A DNA stretch of 64,000 nt from Metaphire vulgaris (taxonomy: Eukaryota; Annelida; Clitellata; Crassiclitellata; Megascolecidae). Under the pieces are notes generated by a model. It saw only the letters and a program-made list of their open reading frames with translations. It did not search any database and was not told the DNA's origin. How positions within the stretch are numbered: the first letter of the stretch is position 1; every line of letters begins with the position of its first letter. Position numbers and translations under genes: made by a program. This document shows positions 45,993 to 58,150 of this stretch, in pieces. The DNA lies in assembly GCA_018105865.1 (NCBI GenBank), contig CM030868.1, forward strand, positions 8,095,245-8,159,244. Reading direction: 5' to 3'.

Positions 45993-46790
45993 TTGCTGTG
46001 GCAAAGTGGTGCAGTGATGGACACCATTGAAAATCTGACTGTATGTATCCATCATGAGCCAATATTTCTAACAAAGTACGAACTGTTGCAGATGAAATGT
46101 TGTGAGCCATTAAAATGGCACAGCAAAACTGTTAAGACAGGTCCAGTTTCTTCTGGACAGGCAACACAGATAGGTATCAAACCCGGTCAAAAACTTTGCA
46201 CATCTTGCCGTTTAATGATGTTCAGCAGCCAGCCTGATGACACTGCAGGATCTGTGAAACTACACTCTTCTTCTGAGGATTCTGAACCAGACATCATATT
46301 TGAAGAATCTTTGAGCAGTAGCCTAACTGGAGCAGGATGCTCTCCGTTAAAGATGCAAAAAGTCAGCCGACGAGATGCAGTTCCATATTTGAAGTGAAAA
46401 GTCAAGCAAGCTTCAATAATGTTGACCAAAAGAGCAGCTAAACTAGCAAAGGTTGCGTACTAGTCATTTGTACTGAGCAACTGGAGAAGCGTTGTGAGAA
46501 GTGCAAAGATCTTGACAAGCTGATAGCAGAGATGAAAGCAAAGTTCAGACAAGCACCAGAAATACAAAAGATCCAGATTCTAACGTTAGTACCTGACAGC
46601 TGGACAATTGACGTTACTGCCACTCAATTCAACACTACACGGCATATGGTGAAACAACCACATACACTGAAAAAGAGGATGGGAATATTAGCAGAGCCAA
46701 TACCTACAAATTATGATATTTCAGCATATTATCACTATTATGCCTGCACCTGAAGCATGTGGCAGCAGTGCTCGTCATTACGATTTTGAC
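45993..46790 (+). pseudogene. Decayed coding sequence of unassigned mobile-type family
   Basis: A 134-codon frame (45993-46397) reading CEPLKWHSKTVKTG...GQKLCTSCRLMM...SSSEDSEPDIIFEESLSSS is followed, after stops and shifts, by CEKCKDLDKLIAEMKAKFRQ, LTLVPDSWTIDVTATQFNTT and KKRMGILAEPIPTN. From memory this resembles uncharacterised proteins of marine invertebrates with a C..CR / LT.LP.SW / GIL..P layout, often multi-copy. No introns visible, frame broken, so a retrocopy or transposon-borne relic in AGAP intron 20. Confidence 0.5.
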
Positions 46791-46799
46791 AAGTCTGCA

Positions 46800-47846
46800 A
46801 TGGAACACGTTCTGGTCCAATTTCAGAGTTTTCTTCAGAAAAACTACTTATAAATGGTTTGATAATTAGTTAAATATGTTTTCGGTGTCAAAGCCAACTG
46901 ATTTTGATAAAGTAAATACATTATGAGCAGATATGTCAAAAAGCTAATGAGCTTATATCTCGTGTCAGTGCACGGCGAGTAGGAAAAACGACTATTTTCG
47001 ACACTTAATAAAGTTCTTAAAACCAAAAAGGCCATCACAATTTTTTATCAGTTATTATTTGATATATGATCTATGCAAAATCACAAAAAATTAGAAAAAT
47101 ATTTAACACTTTTTGCACACTGTGGTCCCGAAGTGGAGACCGTTGTCGAACTGCACCATCTTTGGAAGTCAGTATACAATGCATTTAAATGAATAGACAG
47201 TTACAAATATGTATGTGAAATAACTGTAATATGTAGAATAAACATTGTTTATATCAAAACAAAATACAAAATACTTTTGGAGTTATAAAGCTTCAAAGTG
47301 GCAGATTTTTCTAAATTTCTATCTGAAAAACCATCTTTGACACTTTCTAACTAAAAAATTGGATGCACTATGTGTGACATTATTATATGCTGAGAATCAG
47401 CATGAAAAACTGTACAAACACAACAAATTTCAGCCTCCTAGCCCTCATAGTTCAAATATTATTAGCATGTAAACATCACGTTGCAGTCAGATTCGCGATA
47501 TGACGTTCTGCGGGCCTATTACAAAAGGGCGCATAATTTTCAAACTACAGTGAATATTTCAGTAAAAATTGGTATTTCCCATCAAATAGATATATAAACA
47601 TATGGTGAAAATTTTATGCAATTCTGAGATGGTAAGGTGGGGACGAATTCCCGTTTTGGTTGAGTTGACATGGAATGACCCAAATTTATCTCAAAAATAT
47701 CTAATACAAATCTAGAATTATCCATTTTCTGAATCAGAAATGTTGACAAACTTTCGTTGACAGCATTTCTGAGTTTTTAAAATTAAAATTGGTGACAGTA
47801 ACAGAACTTATCTAAGTTATAGATTGGATGTATTTTGTTTTTAAAG
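46800..47846. other. AGAP intron 20, right part
   Basis: AT-rich; no exon. It may continue the relic at 45993-46790, but I cannot read a frame. Confidence 0.35.
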
Positions 47847-48014
47847 CAACTAATTGATGCTGTTGCACGACAACTCATTGAACGAACGATCCTAGTCTTG
47901 GCTTATTGCAGCCCTGAGCACGTTAGCTCCCCCTACAGCAAGACCGATACAAGGACAGCCCTGCATATTGCCTCTGCTCTTGCCAATCCAATTCTCATTC
48001 AGCTTTTGATATGG
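47847..48014 (+). CDS. AGAP: AGAP exon 21: ankyrin repeats, first part
   Basis: Encodes QLIDAVARQLIERTILVLAY..., then TDTRTALHIASALANPILIQ and LLIW. The .TALH.AS..AN....QLLIW. string is the AGAP ankyrin repeat. Acceptor TTTTTAAAG at 47846, donor TGG|GTAGGT at 48015. 56 codons, phase 0 in and out. The upstream intron is 4.2 kb and rich in repeats. Confidence 0.93.
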
Positions 48015-48067
48015 GTAGGTACAGTCTGTGATTGTAGTGAATTTATATTGGTTTCATTGAATATGTG

Positions 48068-48838
48068 TACCATAAAATCTCAAGTATAGTGTGCACAGGA
48101 GTATAATGTGCATGGCTTTCTGGGTGCAGATCAAAAGGTAAAATTGATATTCATGAATATAATGCACACCCTTAATAATCCACACTCGGTAATGTTTTAC
48201 TTGACCATCGGCATGCTTAATTATTGCTGACAAAACTGTGAATGTTGAAAAGGTCAAGATATTCACTGGTAGAAGTTTCTGAGCCTGTGTTTACTGTAAT
48301 GAATGTGAGAATGGTTACCCTGGTATCATATTAAACAGAGATTCCAGTGTTAGACTGTCATTAATTATAGGCAGAGTCAGGCTGTAGTGACATCTGGCTT
48401 TGTTTAACTGATCTAGCTGCCAGCAATAAAGTCGTTAATACCACCTACACTGTGGTTCCAAATCATCATCTCTCTCTCTCTTCCCCGTCCCTGCAAATTG
48501 TCTCTCTCCAGCTCTCTCCCTCTGACAACAGACACTGTACCAACAATAGACTAGGCTGTCAATAAAAGCATTAATACCTTCCACGTCATCGCTCCCTCTC
48601 ACCCTCCACCCCTCTCCATTTCTCTCCATCTCCCTCTCCCATATTAATGCCACCTGCTTTGCCATTCAAATGATATGCTAAATGCTAAGGGAAGTGCTGA
48701 TAAAATTTAGTTTTTTTGAGGGAAATGAAAACAAATTTGTATAATTTTGGTATTAAGTGAGTATAATATGCACCCCTAACTTCATAGAAAATTCTGAGTT
48801 TTAAAAGTGTGTTCTTTACTCAAGATTTTACAGTAATT
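48068..48838. mobile_element. Possible mariner-type MITE with CT-rich interior
   Basis: Inverted ends TACCATAAAATCTCAAGTA and TACTCAAGATTTTACAGTA, with ATAATGTGCA / ATAATATGCAC words inside both ends. The interior has CTCTCTC-rich stretches at 48470-48650. Confidence 0.5.
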
Positions 48839-49423
48839 ATATAGCACTTAATTTGTTGTAATGATGTATATATAGTTTCAGCGAAAAATTTTTCCAACTT
48901 AGATTTTATTGTATCTGTATGTAATGAATGTTGCTATGCAGATATCTTTCAGTTTGCATTCTACCAAATTCCTGTTATGAGTGGTTTGGAATTGCTTAAA
49001 AATTGTTGCACTGCATGGTTATTCAATGTGTCTGACTATTTTCCATGTGAAACACAATATTAGACATTTGAACCAGGACAGTATATTTGTTGATTTGGAT
49101 GATATAACATATTTGCTTTATGTAATTAACCCTTGTATTCAATAGATATGAGCTGAGAATTCATATTTATTGGGCAATATAATGAGTTATATTGAATTTT
49201 GACTGAATTTTATGATTTAATCAATTTTTGTGCTAGGGTTTAAAAGTTTGCAAGTCACATATTCAAGTTGATGTTTACCAAAATTTCCTAAAGTATTTTA
49301 AAATTTGTGTAATAAATTATTTAAATTGTAACTCATATATACAAATTCGATTTGTATTTGATTGAATGATGTTTTAGCTATTTCTATTCAGCTGTAATGC
49401 TTGTTTCTGCTTGAATTGTGTAG

Positions 49424-49618
49424 TATGGTGCAAATGTGAGGCTGTTTGACCACGAAGGTCACAATTGTCTGTACTATGCTCGTTCTGCTGGGTCAAATGA
49501 CTGCGTCGAGATCCTGTTAGCCAACGGTTGTCCAGACAATCCAACATTACCACGAAGGCGAAAACCCGATGCTGCCTCTAGCGATGCGTTCAACAAGCTG
49601 CCAAGCAGTAACATCTAA
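49424..49618 (+). CDS. AGAP: AGAP exon 22: last ankyrin repeat and stop
   Basis: Encodes YGANVRLFDHEGHNCLYYAR, SAGSNDCVEILLANGCPDNP and a basic/Ser tail ending KLPSSNI, stop TAA at 49616-49618. YG..V...D..G...L.YAR.AGS..C..IL..(H/N)GCP is the family's C-terminal repeat. The acceptor ATTGTGTAG at 49423 gives phase 0. The tail after GCP is short, as in other AGAPs. Confidence 0.95.
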   Translation, partial: YGANVRLFDHEGHNCLYYARSAGSNDCVEILLANGCPDNPTLPRRRKPDAASSDAFNKLPSSNI

Positions 49619-52600
49619 CACCGAGAATGTCTCAGTTTCCGTTGTACTTTGCACTTTTCTCTCAGGATTCATGACGGTCACCAGGAATCCAAGACCAGTC
49701 AGAATACGTCTCTGCTCTTTCTATGTTTTATTTGCTGCAGACCACCAAGCAGCATGAAACCACAAGAGCTAATGATTTGAATTGAAGAGAAATCCATGCC
49801 ATAAATATCATGTTAAGATTTCAGTGACTGCATTAAGAATGTTCTGCCAAAAGTTTCACATAATGAATTATTTCTCCGCTGCTGTAGTTTCAAGTATATC
49901 GGTCACTTCTCAGTATAAGTTGCAAGGGTGAAAATGATCTTGAACAAAATGACTCTTGTTGGCTCTTCGGTATAAAGTCACTTTATTTGCGTTGCTCATA
50001 CTTGGATATGGTAATGTATTTGAAACGTTAGGGTTTGGTTTCTAAAATTGATACTGAAATAATTGTGTATTTATGTCATGTTGAATCATTGGTGCATGGC
50101 TAAATACAGTGTATATAGCATGCTGTATTTTGATGCTTTAGCATTGTTCCAGAAAGTCTGGCAAACATAATTGTAATAACTTTTTATTAAGCAGTTGTTA
50201 CGTAATAATTTTCTATGCATGTACGTAACACAAATGCACGCTGTCTTAAATTCATTTGTGCCAAAAACTGGCTTTTATTATATCTGCTGATATACTCAAG
50301 CTTTAAGAAGACTAATATTGCAGTGCTTTTTGCATTGTTCTCTAGAATAGCCTGGTTAGTGATTTTCTGCTCTGGTTAGTGATTTTTGCCAATTCAAGTG
50401 TTATGAAAAGCAGTTGGTGGATGAAAATGAAAATAGTCAGTTTATGTATTATTTATATATTTTATTGTTTATATCGGTCATATTTCAGACTATCTTTTGA
50501 TAGAAATGTAAAATGTATTGCTTGCCATTAGACATAGTACTTCAGTTCCTGTAACTTCACAACAGTATTTTAGAATGTGATTTTATGAATAGACCTAAAG
50601 GCTACAATTTTAATGTGTGTGTGTTTGTGTTTTCACAATGTTTGGTACTGAAAGCTTTGTATAAGATAACAATATAGAAAGTCACAGAAGCGATTTTGTG
50701 GCCCAGCATTATTATATCTGGAGTTGTACTCTGTATTGGAGTGTTGGCAGTTGTATTAGATATTTTAATTGAGCATTTAGATACGTAAATAGCAAATATT
50801 GGGTGGCATACTGCTTTTTCTGACTCTCAGGACTACTTGTACTGATGCTCATGTTGATTTTACTACTAAAAAGACTGAATAGATTAAGGTACCTCAGTAT
50901 ATCTGAATTAAGCTGATAGATAATATTTGGTTATCAATTGAGTTAGTGTAATAGTAGAGTAGTTGCATAAGCATCCCTAGATGTACTTTGAAAGCCATTT
51001 GGTGTTATGAATATCTTGCTTTCCTCTATTTGCTGTGGTGATTTGCCTTGTGTCATGCTGCAAATTGCTGTGCTATCTTACCTGTACTAAACTGATGCCC
51101 TGTTCACAAGTTGTTTTTGACATGACAACATTATGAAATGCAATTGTGCATTTTCTTTAGCAATGTAGCAGGCAGTGTGCCTACTCCACTGTTGCATGGT
51201 GTTGCTTCATACGTTGTCTTATTTGTGCTTGTTTGATCTTTCTTTGCAGCTGTGAAGGTTGACACATGAGTACCATTACTGCAGAACTTTAGGAATCTTG
51301 TCATTACGATTACAGTTTTATAATTATTGAAATTGATGAAAACATTGATGTTAACGTGTTGGGTGTTTCATTTTGTAAAGATGAATGAGTCTGAAATTAA
51401 ATGGTTATCATAATTAAGAAATTCGATTTTGAAAGAACTCTTACTGCATTTCTTGTAATTATTTTTGCCATTTCAGTTCATTAATTCTATCTTGTAAATG
51501 AATTATGTGTACAAGTATCATGATTGATATCAGAAAAATTAATATTTTGAAGTTCCTTCAAAGTAGGTTAATTTTATTACTTCCTAATTATTGTAAAGGT
51601 GCTTTGATAGGATTTTTAACCAACCACTGTTTTGACTGTTAGAGAGCTGAGCTGCATCACTGTTTTTCTTAGTGACAGTAAATCATTGATTTTTCTTTTG
51701 TTCATTAGCCAGCCATGATGGGTATCATTATGAAGTTGATGTTTCATCAACAGTGGATATCAAGTTGGGCATTTATACGTCTTTGTTTTCAGTTGAGTGT
51801 GACAGACAAAATCTGAATGTTGAACTTGCAAATTTTCAGCAATGTGAATATGTCATTGCTGATTGTTTTGTGATTGTCACTTGTTTCTTTAGTTCTTAAT
51901 GCATAAAATTAATACACTTACAAATATTGTGTTCTTTTCATTATTAGGATCGTTAACACTTTCTTTTGATGCACACTGCTATGAGAAATTCTACTATCAG
52001 TATTCTACTATCTATAATTTTCAAGCTAAAATTATTTTACATTTCTTTGCTTAGCTATGGCCAGTTACAGGAAACTCTGTCAACATGAACCTCAGGGACC
52101 AGGAAAATTGTTTTATATACAGAAGTCCATGTTTACCAAGTCTCAAGAACCCTGTCGAGTCTCAGCTGGTCCAAATACGTTGGTCTGTATTAACTGAGGA
52201 CTGTGTTATCTGAGGATTTATTGCATTTGTAAATTTTCTGCTGAGCACCTTGTCGCTGAGGGTACTGGTAGTCAATGGATTAGAATATTATAGCTCTAGT
52301 ATCATATTTTGAAATGTGTCTTAGTACTGTTTCTTTATGTACAGGGGGTGCAGAAAAAACCGGACTAGACACATTTAGGTTTGCATTTAATATAGTCCGT
52401 TTTTTTGCCCCACCCTTAGTTTGAATATCTGTATATGGCTGGCTGGAGACAATTTAACTTGAGCTTAAATGCTGTTGGTGCATAATGAAGTAGCAAGGAG
52501 TAATTAATTAATTAGTAATTATGCTGGACCAATTAAGAAGCGCTTGCTAAACCAGTCTAAATGGTGATCAAACAAGGTTGTGGTGCCTACTGCACAAATC

Positions 52601-53703
52601 AAGTTCCACTACAACACCAGTTTATTGTTAAAAACTATGTTGTGGAACTCTACCGTTATTCTTACTTTGTGTCTCTGCCCTCCTTTTAGGTTATTTTCAT
52701 GATCTCAGTCACTATCATTGCTAAATGTCTAATCTTAACAAGTTTAACTGTATTGTAAGTCATAGATGTTTTTTTAATCAGAAGTTATAAGAAATTATAA
52801 GCCGACTACTCTGAGACAGCACCAGTCCATGAGTGGTTAATAGCAAGCTTTTGATTTGCTTGAATGGTACAACTGGGTTTACGATTACAAGAGAGTAATT
52901 ACGTTGAAATTTGTATGCTGTGTATGATTAGTTGACTTTTTGCTAGAATATATTTGTGAACATGTGATGATTTACTTAATTGGTCGTGATCCATTTGTGT
53001 ATGATTTAATCATTCTAGGGATGAATCTCTATATTGAAACCTTGTTTTTGAAATATTTTATGAATTTATTTTTTGAATATTAAATATCCTTTATCTTATC
53101 TGATTTAAGTCCCATCCATGATAATTTCTTACTATCATGGATAAGCCAATTAATTAGGTGCTTCTAATATGAGTGTTTATAGTGTTGGTAATTTGCTTGA
53201 ATGATGTGAATGCTTTAGTTAGCAGTTTATGTGAATGTATATGATTCTGCATTTGTATACTTGAAGGTGCTTTTTCATCTTATTTTCAGGTGGTACTTCT
53301 TTTCATTTGGATACTTTTCGCAAAGTTAAATGTTTAATGTTAAAGTTAAAAGTTTAATGGCTGATTGCACAATTATATTTAATGTATTAGCTCACAAATG
53401 CGTTTCTTAATTAAGTTCATAGAGCAATTTATATAAATATTTTTTTAACTAAATTAGGCATTAAGGCACTTCAATTGTGATGACAATGTGCTCAATTGAT
53501 ATGAAGCTGCCAAAGAAAAAATTGAATTTTTGCTATGCTTAACTTGTGTGCATTTAAGCAGTTTCAGATATTTTATGTTTTAAATTATATTTTTTATTAA
53601 ACTGACAATTTCTTGTGTGCCATTGTACCAAATGTCATGAGCAAGGACACATTACAGAGTCCAGCAATATAAAAAAATATATAAGCATATATATATATAT
53701 ATA
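49619..53703 (+). other. AGAP 3' UTR and downstream DNA, AT-rich, no further exons seen
   Basis: About 4 kb of AT-rich, largely repeat-poor sequence after the AGAP stop. I see no coding exon. A long 3' UTR is plausible because transposon load drops sharply here. ATTAAA-type signals occur (e.g. near 51396), but the first clean AATAAA I noticed is at 54706-54711, beyond the SINE at 53718. The cleavage site cannot be decided from sequence alone. Confidence 0.4.
52342..52416. mobile_element. 75-bp mariner/Tc1-like MITE
   Basis: Inverted ends CAGGGGGTGCAGAAAAAACC and TTTTTTTGCCCCACCCT (plus inner GGACT/AGTCC), with TA on both sides (52340-52341, 52417-52418). Confidence 0.75.
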
Positions 53704-53717
53704 TATATAATATGCAT

Positions 53718-54007
53718 GGGGCGGGAAGTTAGTAGAGTGGTAACAGCGTTGGACAATGGAGCAGAAGGTCGCGGGTTCAACTCCCGCGGGAGCCCTAAGG
53801 TCGACTCAGCCTTCTTTCGCCAGATGGCGATGGCAAATGAGTAGCGGATTAATCCGCGAAGTAAACAGGCGCGTTACATGAGAACACTGGCCTCGTATCA
53901 TGTAACCTTGCACCAGTCGCCTGGCTGAGGGCCTTGGTAACGGAGATCAGCGCCGCCCTATGAGCCTTGATACTAGCCTTGAGTGCTCGGGAAGGACTTT
54001 ACTTTTT
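53718..54007 (+). mobile_element. tRNA-derived SINE, family A (full-length, young)
   Basis: Starts GGGGCGGGAAGTTAGTAGAG with A box TAGTAGAGTGG and B box GGTTCAACTCC in a tRNA-like hairpin (GGTCGCGGGTTCAACTCCCG), followed by a GTCGACTCAGCC body and a short T-rich end. Perfect 14-bp target duplication TATATAATATGCAT at 53704-53717 and 54008-54021. Confidence 0.9.
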
Positions 54008-54021
54008 TATATAATATGCAT

Positions 54022-55883
54022 AATAATATTGAAATAATATTATTGAGGTTATCCTTATCTCCATCATTAGTGTGGTAATGCGGGACCCCAATTCAGGCCA
54101 AAACTGGTTTAAATTCATGCAAAACTGATGAGAAAATATATTTGTTTATCAGTAGGGTGATTACCAATATGCTGGCATAAAGGCATAGTCTGCAAAAATA
54201 CTCCAAAGCCAAACATTTGAATCTTAATGTGTTTTGCACTAATACCAAGTTGGCCTGTAGAAATTATGGTGCCCTATTCCGGAATCCAGGTCATTGTTAT
54301 TATTATTATTATTATTATTAATTATTATTAAATCACTTCAGTAATCTATTGAAGGTTCATTGTACAGTGTATTGTGTTGGAAAATTTTGCACATAACATA
54401 AACGAACACTTTGGAATAGATGGGATTGCAGGAAGAATGGTTTTGTTTGTGACAAAAGTTTTTGTTACAGTTTAGTATGTCACAATGGTTTTATATTTGC
54501 GTTTTGCAATATAAAGCCATTTGAATGAATGACGATTCAATGTGTAATTGTTTTTCGCATAAATTGCCGAAACTACGAGTTAGAACCGGCTTTTTAAAAG
54601 AAAGAGTAAAACGTTAATTTCTTGTATAGTGTTTTCATCAGTGTTTTTGGCGTTAGACAGTCTGTGCATACCGTGTTCGGCCGCTAGTTGTAGACGCTAA
54701 TGTTCAATAAAAGCCAATGTGGTTCAGTTAATTTTGTCTGCTTTCTGAACCGCTGCAGATCTGTTTTTTGTTTAAATTAAGATAGACTTGCTTTCGTAAC
54801 GCAAAACAGTCATCAACCGTTTTGAGTATTTTAGTCAGTTCAAGTGTTGCCGTCGCAGTTTGTTTTTTTCAAGCATGTTTGTAATTTATTGTTGTGTCTG
54901 TTTTAGTCATTGGTGCAAATATAAGAATTTTAGTGACACGTTTTTTTTGTTTTTCCACCTACAGTGCATCCTACGGGTGTAAGCTATCACGCCATATACT
55001 GTACGTAGTTCAAGCCCCGTTAGCGCTCCTAGTGGCTTTCACATAGACTAATGCCTCCTCAGTCACTTTAAATCAAATCACGCTATGAGCCTATCCAGTG
55101 GCGGCCGGTGGGTCTAAGAAGTGGGGGTTGCAAATTGCAATGTTAGTGAGTAAAATGTCACCCTTATAAGTAGGCTGGGAATTCATTATCTTAGAATTTA
55201 CCGCTGCAGATTGACCTTTTTAGTTTTACTTCCTCTACCCTCTGTTCTGTCGCCTCAGCTTCATATACAGCAAAGTACTTTTATCCGTTACTTCACATAT
55301 TTCACGTAGGCCTACCATTTACTAAATGGGATGTTGATTCCAAATTCGTATGTAGATTTTTCTATCGCATAAGATTTTTTCATAGGTCTTTACAAAGACA
55401 CTAAGATAGCGTGAAAATCTATTTTTATATAGCACAATGCAAAATTTATTCTGGTTAAAAAAAATTAAACCAAACGTTAAAAATTCATTACGCCAACAGA
55501 AATCAGACATTTTCACTGATGTCTTAACAGTGGGAATGTGTCGTTGGCACCTGCTTTTGCGTTTGAGTGTCTACTGTTAGGCTAACCGATGAAGAAACCA
55601 GCGCTAGTCACTCCACTATATTGGGGTTGCAGAGACCCTGATATCTTCATTCGGTTACGGAGATGTCCTGGTGAAATCGTTCGCCATGCTGTTCACTAAC
55701 ATCAGTGCCATCACCAACATTTGTAGGGGAATTCAGGCGTAATGTAAGATATTAATTATGACTAGCTAGACTCAAAAATATTTGCGAGAGATTTTGAGCT
55801 GAAATTGTCAGTTTGATACTGGCTTATCCTGGATTACCATGGATCTAATAAATGGATTTTCTTGTCAAGATGAGTATTGCGCT
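54022..55883. other. Intergenic DNA between two convergent genes
   Basis: AT-rich, (ATT)n at 54297-54330. A single hAT-like end CAGTGGCGGCCGG at 55095 has no partner that I can find. No gene. Confidence 0.5.
54706..54711 (+). terminator. Candidate polyadenylation signal AATAAA
   Basis: AATAAA in the context TTCAATAAAAGCC, followed within 40 bp by a TG-rich stretch (AATGTGGTTCAG...TTTTGTCTG). It would end a very long AGAP 3' UTR (5.1 kb). Weak evidence on its own. Confidence 0.25.
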
Positions 55884-55889
55884 TTTATT
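55884..55889 (-). terminator. Candidate polyadenylation signal of the CARD-NHL gene
   Basis: AATAAA on the minus strand (TTTATT on plus) 88 bp downstream of the TAG. The spacing fits a short 3' UTR. Confidence 0.5.
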
Positions 55890-55976
55890 TAGCCCAGTCA
55901 CCAATCGATAAGTAAAATTTAACGATCTGATAGAAAGTACTTATTCATTGTCAGACCACCCTAATAGTAATTAATC

Positions 55977-56923
55977 CTACATGACACTCGAACCCCTATG
56001 TGAAGACTTAGATTGTTCGCCAATGTGCAACATTTGGTAAATTAATATACCTCCATCAGACAATCCAACAAATAATATCCCCGAAAGCTCGTTGTAATGC
56101 AAACGAACGGGTGTCGATAATCCATCGTCTGCACGAAGTAAATCGCGCACTTGAAGGCCGTTCGGAGATTGCTCAAGCATTACGACGTCATTATATCCAC
56201 TTCCAGTCACTAAAACTCTGTTTATCTTCTTGTTTGGGAAAAGAGCAAGATATGACGGATTCAAATTTGAAGGTCTACTATGAACACGAACGAAGTTGCC
56301 GCCAGAATCAGCAATGCCAACGTAATCTCTTTCGTGTTGCTTCCCATAACAAACGACATAGTTATCATTATCCAACAGTAGTCCGTACCACGGACCGTCT
56401 TCGGCAAACTTCAGATCCACATGCCTCAACAGTTCCCCGTCGTCTGAATATATACACAGCCTACCGGAATCAGGGCAGCAGACTAGCACATCACCAACTG
56501 AAGTGACTGATATTCCCCATGGCTTACCGGCGTCTACGATCCAGGTCTGATGGATCTCACGTCTCATAGGATTCACCTGATGAATGCACCTGTTCTGCCA
56601 ATCGCTGACGAAAAGTCGTTTCGTTCGGTCGTTGCAAGCGATGTCTTGGATTCCAGATGACTCGGGGTATCTCTTAGAAGGAGTTGATGCGGCATACAGC
56701 AATACTGATTCAACTTTGATTTTTTCAGCTATGGGAAAAATCAAGATGGGTCTTTCGCTCCGTTTGAAATTATCATTTCCGTCGTACATTTCGATTGACA
56801 TCGATCCTAGTCTGGCGACGTAAAGAATGTTGTCCAGCATCGCCAATCCACGGATCTCCCCCTTCGATTTTCCGATTCTATTCAGGAGCTGAGGGCGACT
56901 GAGATCTAATAATTCGTCTTCGT
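55977..56923 (-). CDS. CARD-NHL gene, terminal exon: NHL-type beta-propeller
   Basis: Encodes DEDELLDLSRPQLLNRIGKS, KGEIRGLAMLDNILYVARLG, then blades with IQDIACNDRTKRLFVSDWQN, GKPWGISVTSVGDVLVCCPD, YSDDGELLRHVDL and GYNDVVMLEQSPNG, stop TAG at 55979-55977. The repeating (G)I.....(D)..LFV.D..N..I...D/N pattern is that of NHL/SMP30-like propeller repeats. One exon of 315 codons covers the whole propeller. Acceptor GTGTTCTAAG. A minus-strand AATAAA lies at 55889-55884, 88 bp past the stop. Confidence 0.88.
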
Positions 56924-56999
56924 CTTAGAACACAACAGATGGAAACTAAAAAGACTTAGAGATACATGATTATCAATATTTGAAGAAGCGCATGCCTTC

Positions 57000-57160
57000 A
57001 AGCATTTATATAAAATGATGTTATTGATTGATTGAATGATTGATTGATTGATTGATCGATCGATTTATTTATTTATTGACTCATTGACCGACCGACCGAT
57101 CGGTGTTGGTTGATTGATCGATTGATTGATTGATTGATTAAATTGATTGATTGAAGTTTT
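57000..57160. repeat. (GATT)n / (GATC)n / (GACC)n mixed tetranucleotide repeat
   Basis: Drifting tetranucleotide tract in the last intron of the CARD-NHL gene. Confidence 0.9.
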
Positions 57161-57304
57161 ATTATTTCCAAATCGGCAAATATCAACATATCATAATAGC
57201 GATTACAGAATGGCAAGAAGAGTACAATATAAGCATGAAAAACATTCGGAAATTTAATTAATTATTATTGATTCTCAAAGCCTTAATGGTTTTAATAAAC
57301 ACAC

Positions 57305-57769
57305 CTGATTCGTGGATGCTCATTCCTGGTGAATCAGAACGAAAATGAGGAGGAGGACAGAGAGGAAGAGGAGATGGATGTAGTGGAAAAGGAGGAGCTG
57401 TAGAAGGAGCTGGCGGCAAAGGGGCGCCCGGTTTCTGGTCATAAGTGCCGGGCGAACACGATTGTTTCTTTCGAATTTCATTTAACTCGCCTTCGATTTT
57501 GAGAAACTTCGCTTCAGCTGTCTTCGTGAACAATTCCAAAGTCTTCTCCAGTCGGCAGCAACCCGAACACGTTCTCGTTGACTCTGGTTCCTTATCTGCA
57601 AGGCTTTCTTTAGACAAAAATATAGCAGGCCTATTAATGTAGGTATGTTCAGAGCCTGGCTTCCTATGTTCCTGATGCCTTATGGTTCCATTTGACAAAG
57701 GTTTGATTTTCATGTCCATATAAGTCGGTTCAGAGTCTCTTCCTGTCATTCCGCATTTACGGCGATTGT
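57305..57769 (-). CDS. CARD-NHL gene, tyrosine-motif and proline-rich exon
   Basis: Encodes DNRRKCGMTGRDSEPTYMDM..., EHTYINRP, a Leu/Lys/Glu helix (LEKTLELFTKTAEAKFLKIE), then APLPPAPSTAPPFPLHPSPL and PLCPPP. YMDM fits YxxM (SH2 sites of PI3-kinase p85), YIN fits YxN (Grb2 SH2), and the Pro run carries PxxP motifs for SH3 domains; these readings are inference from short motifs. Acceptor TTGTTATTTTAG, donor TCAG|GTGTGT. 465 nt, phase 1 in and out, so it could be skipped without a frameshift. Confidence 0.8.
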
Positions 57770-57981
57770 CTAAAATAACAAATTCAATGATTAAGACAAA
57801 TGAAGCAGAAAAAGTTGGCATATTTTATAGGGTAAGAGAAATTACATTACAAAGTAGGAATTTTATATAATAAAGTATCAACTACTGGATAAACAGAATT
57901 ATACATAACTAAGGACATCGGTATAGTCTGAGATTTACTCTTTTGAAAGAGCAAATTCAATATAAAAAAATTTTGAATTGT

Positions 57982-58150
57982 TGAGTGCCTCGGTAGCTCA
58001 TTCGATAAGTTCTGATGAGTGGAGAACCTGAGTTCGATGCTAGGGAACAGTAATTGCCTTATGTGTCGAATGTCCACCGACACTGAGCGAACAGTTTTGT
58101 GGACTTCGTGATGCCTTGCAATAGTCCTTAATGCATTTAAAAAGTGCTAT
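57982..58150 (+). mobile_element. tRNA-derived SINE, family D
   Basis: TGAGTGCCTCGGTAGCTCAT... with A-box TAGCTCATTCG and B-box GAGTTCGATGC at tRNA spacing, ending AAAAAGTGCTATGTCAATTA. Confidence 0.7.

Noticed and set aside
53718..53795. Functional tRNA gene
   Set aside because: A and B boxes are present, but the sequence continues as a SINE body with target duplications; acceptor-stem pairing is poor.
56111..56506. 131-residue plus-strand ORF
   Set aside because: Shadow of the minus-strand NHL propeller exon.
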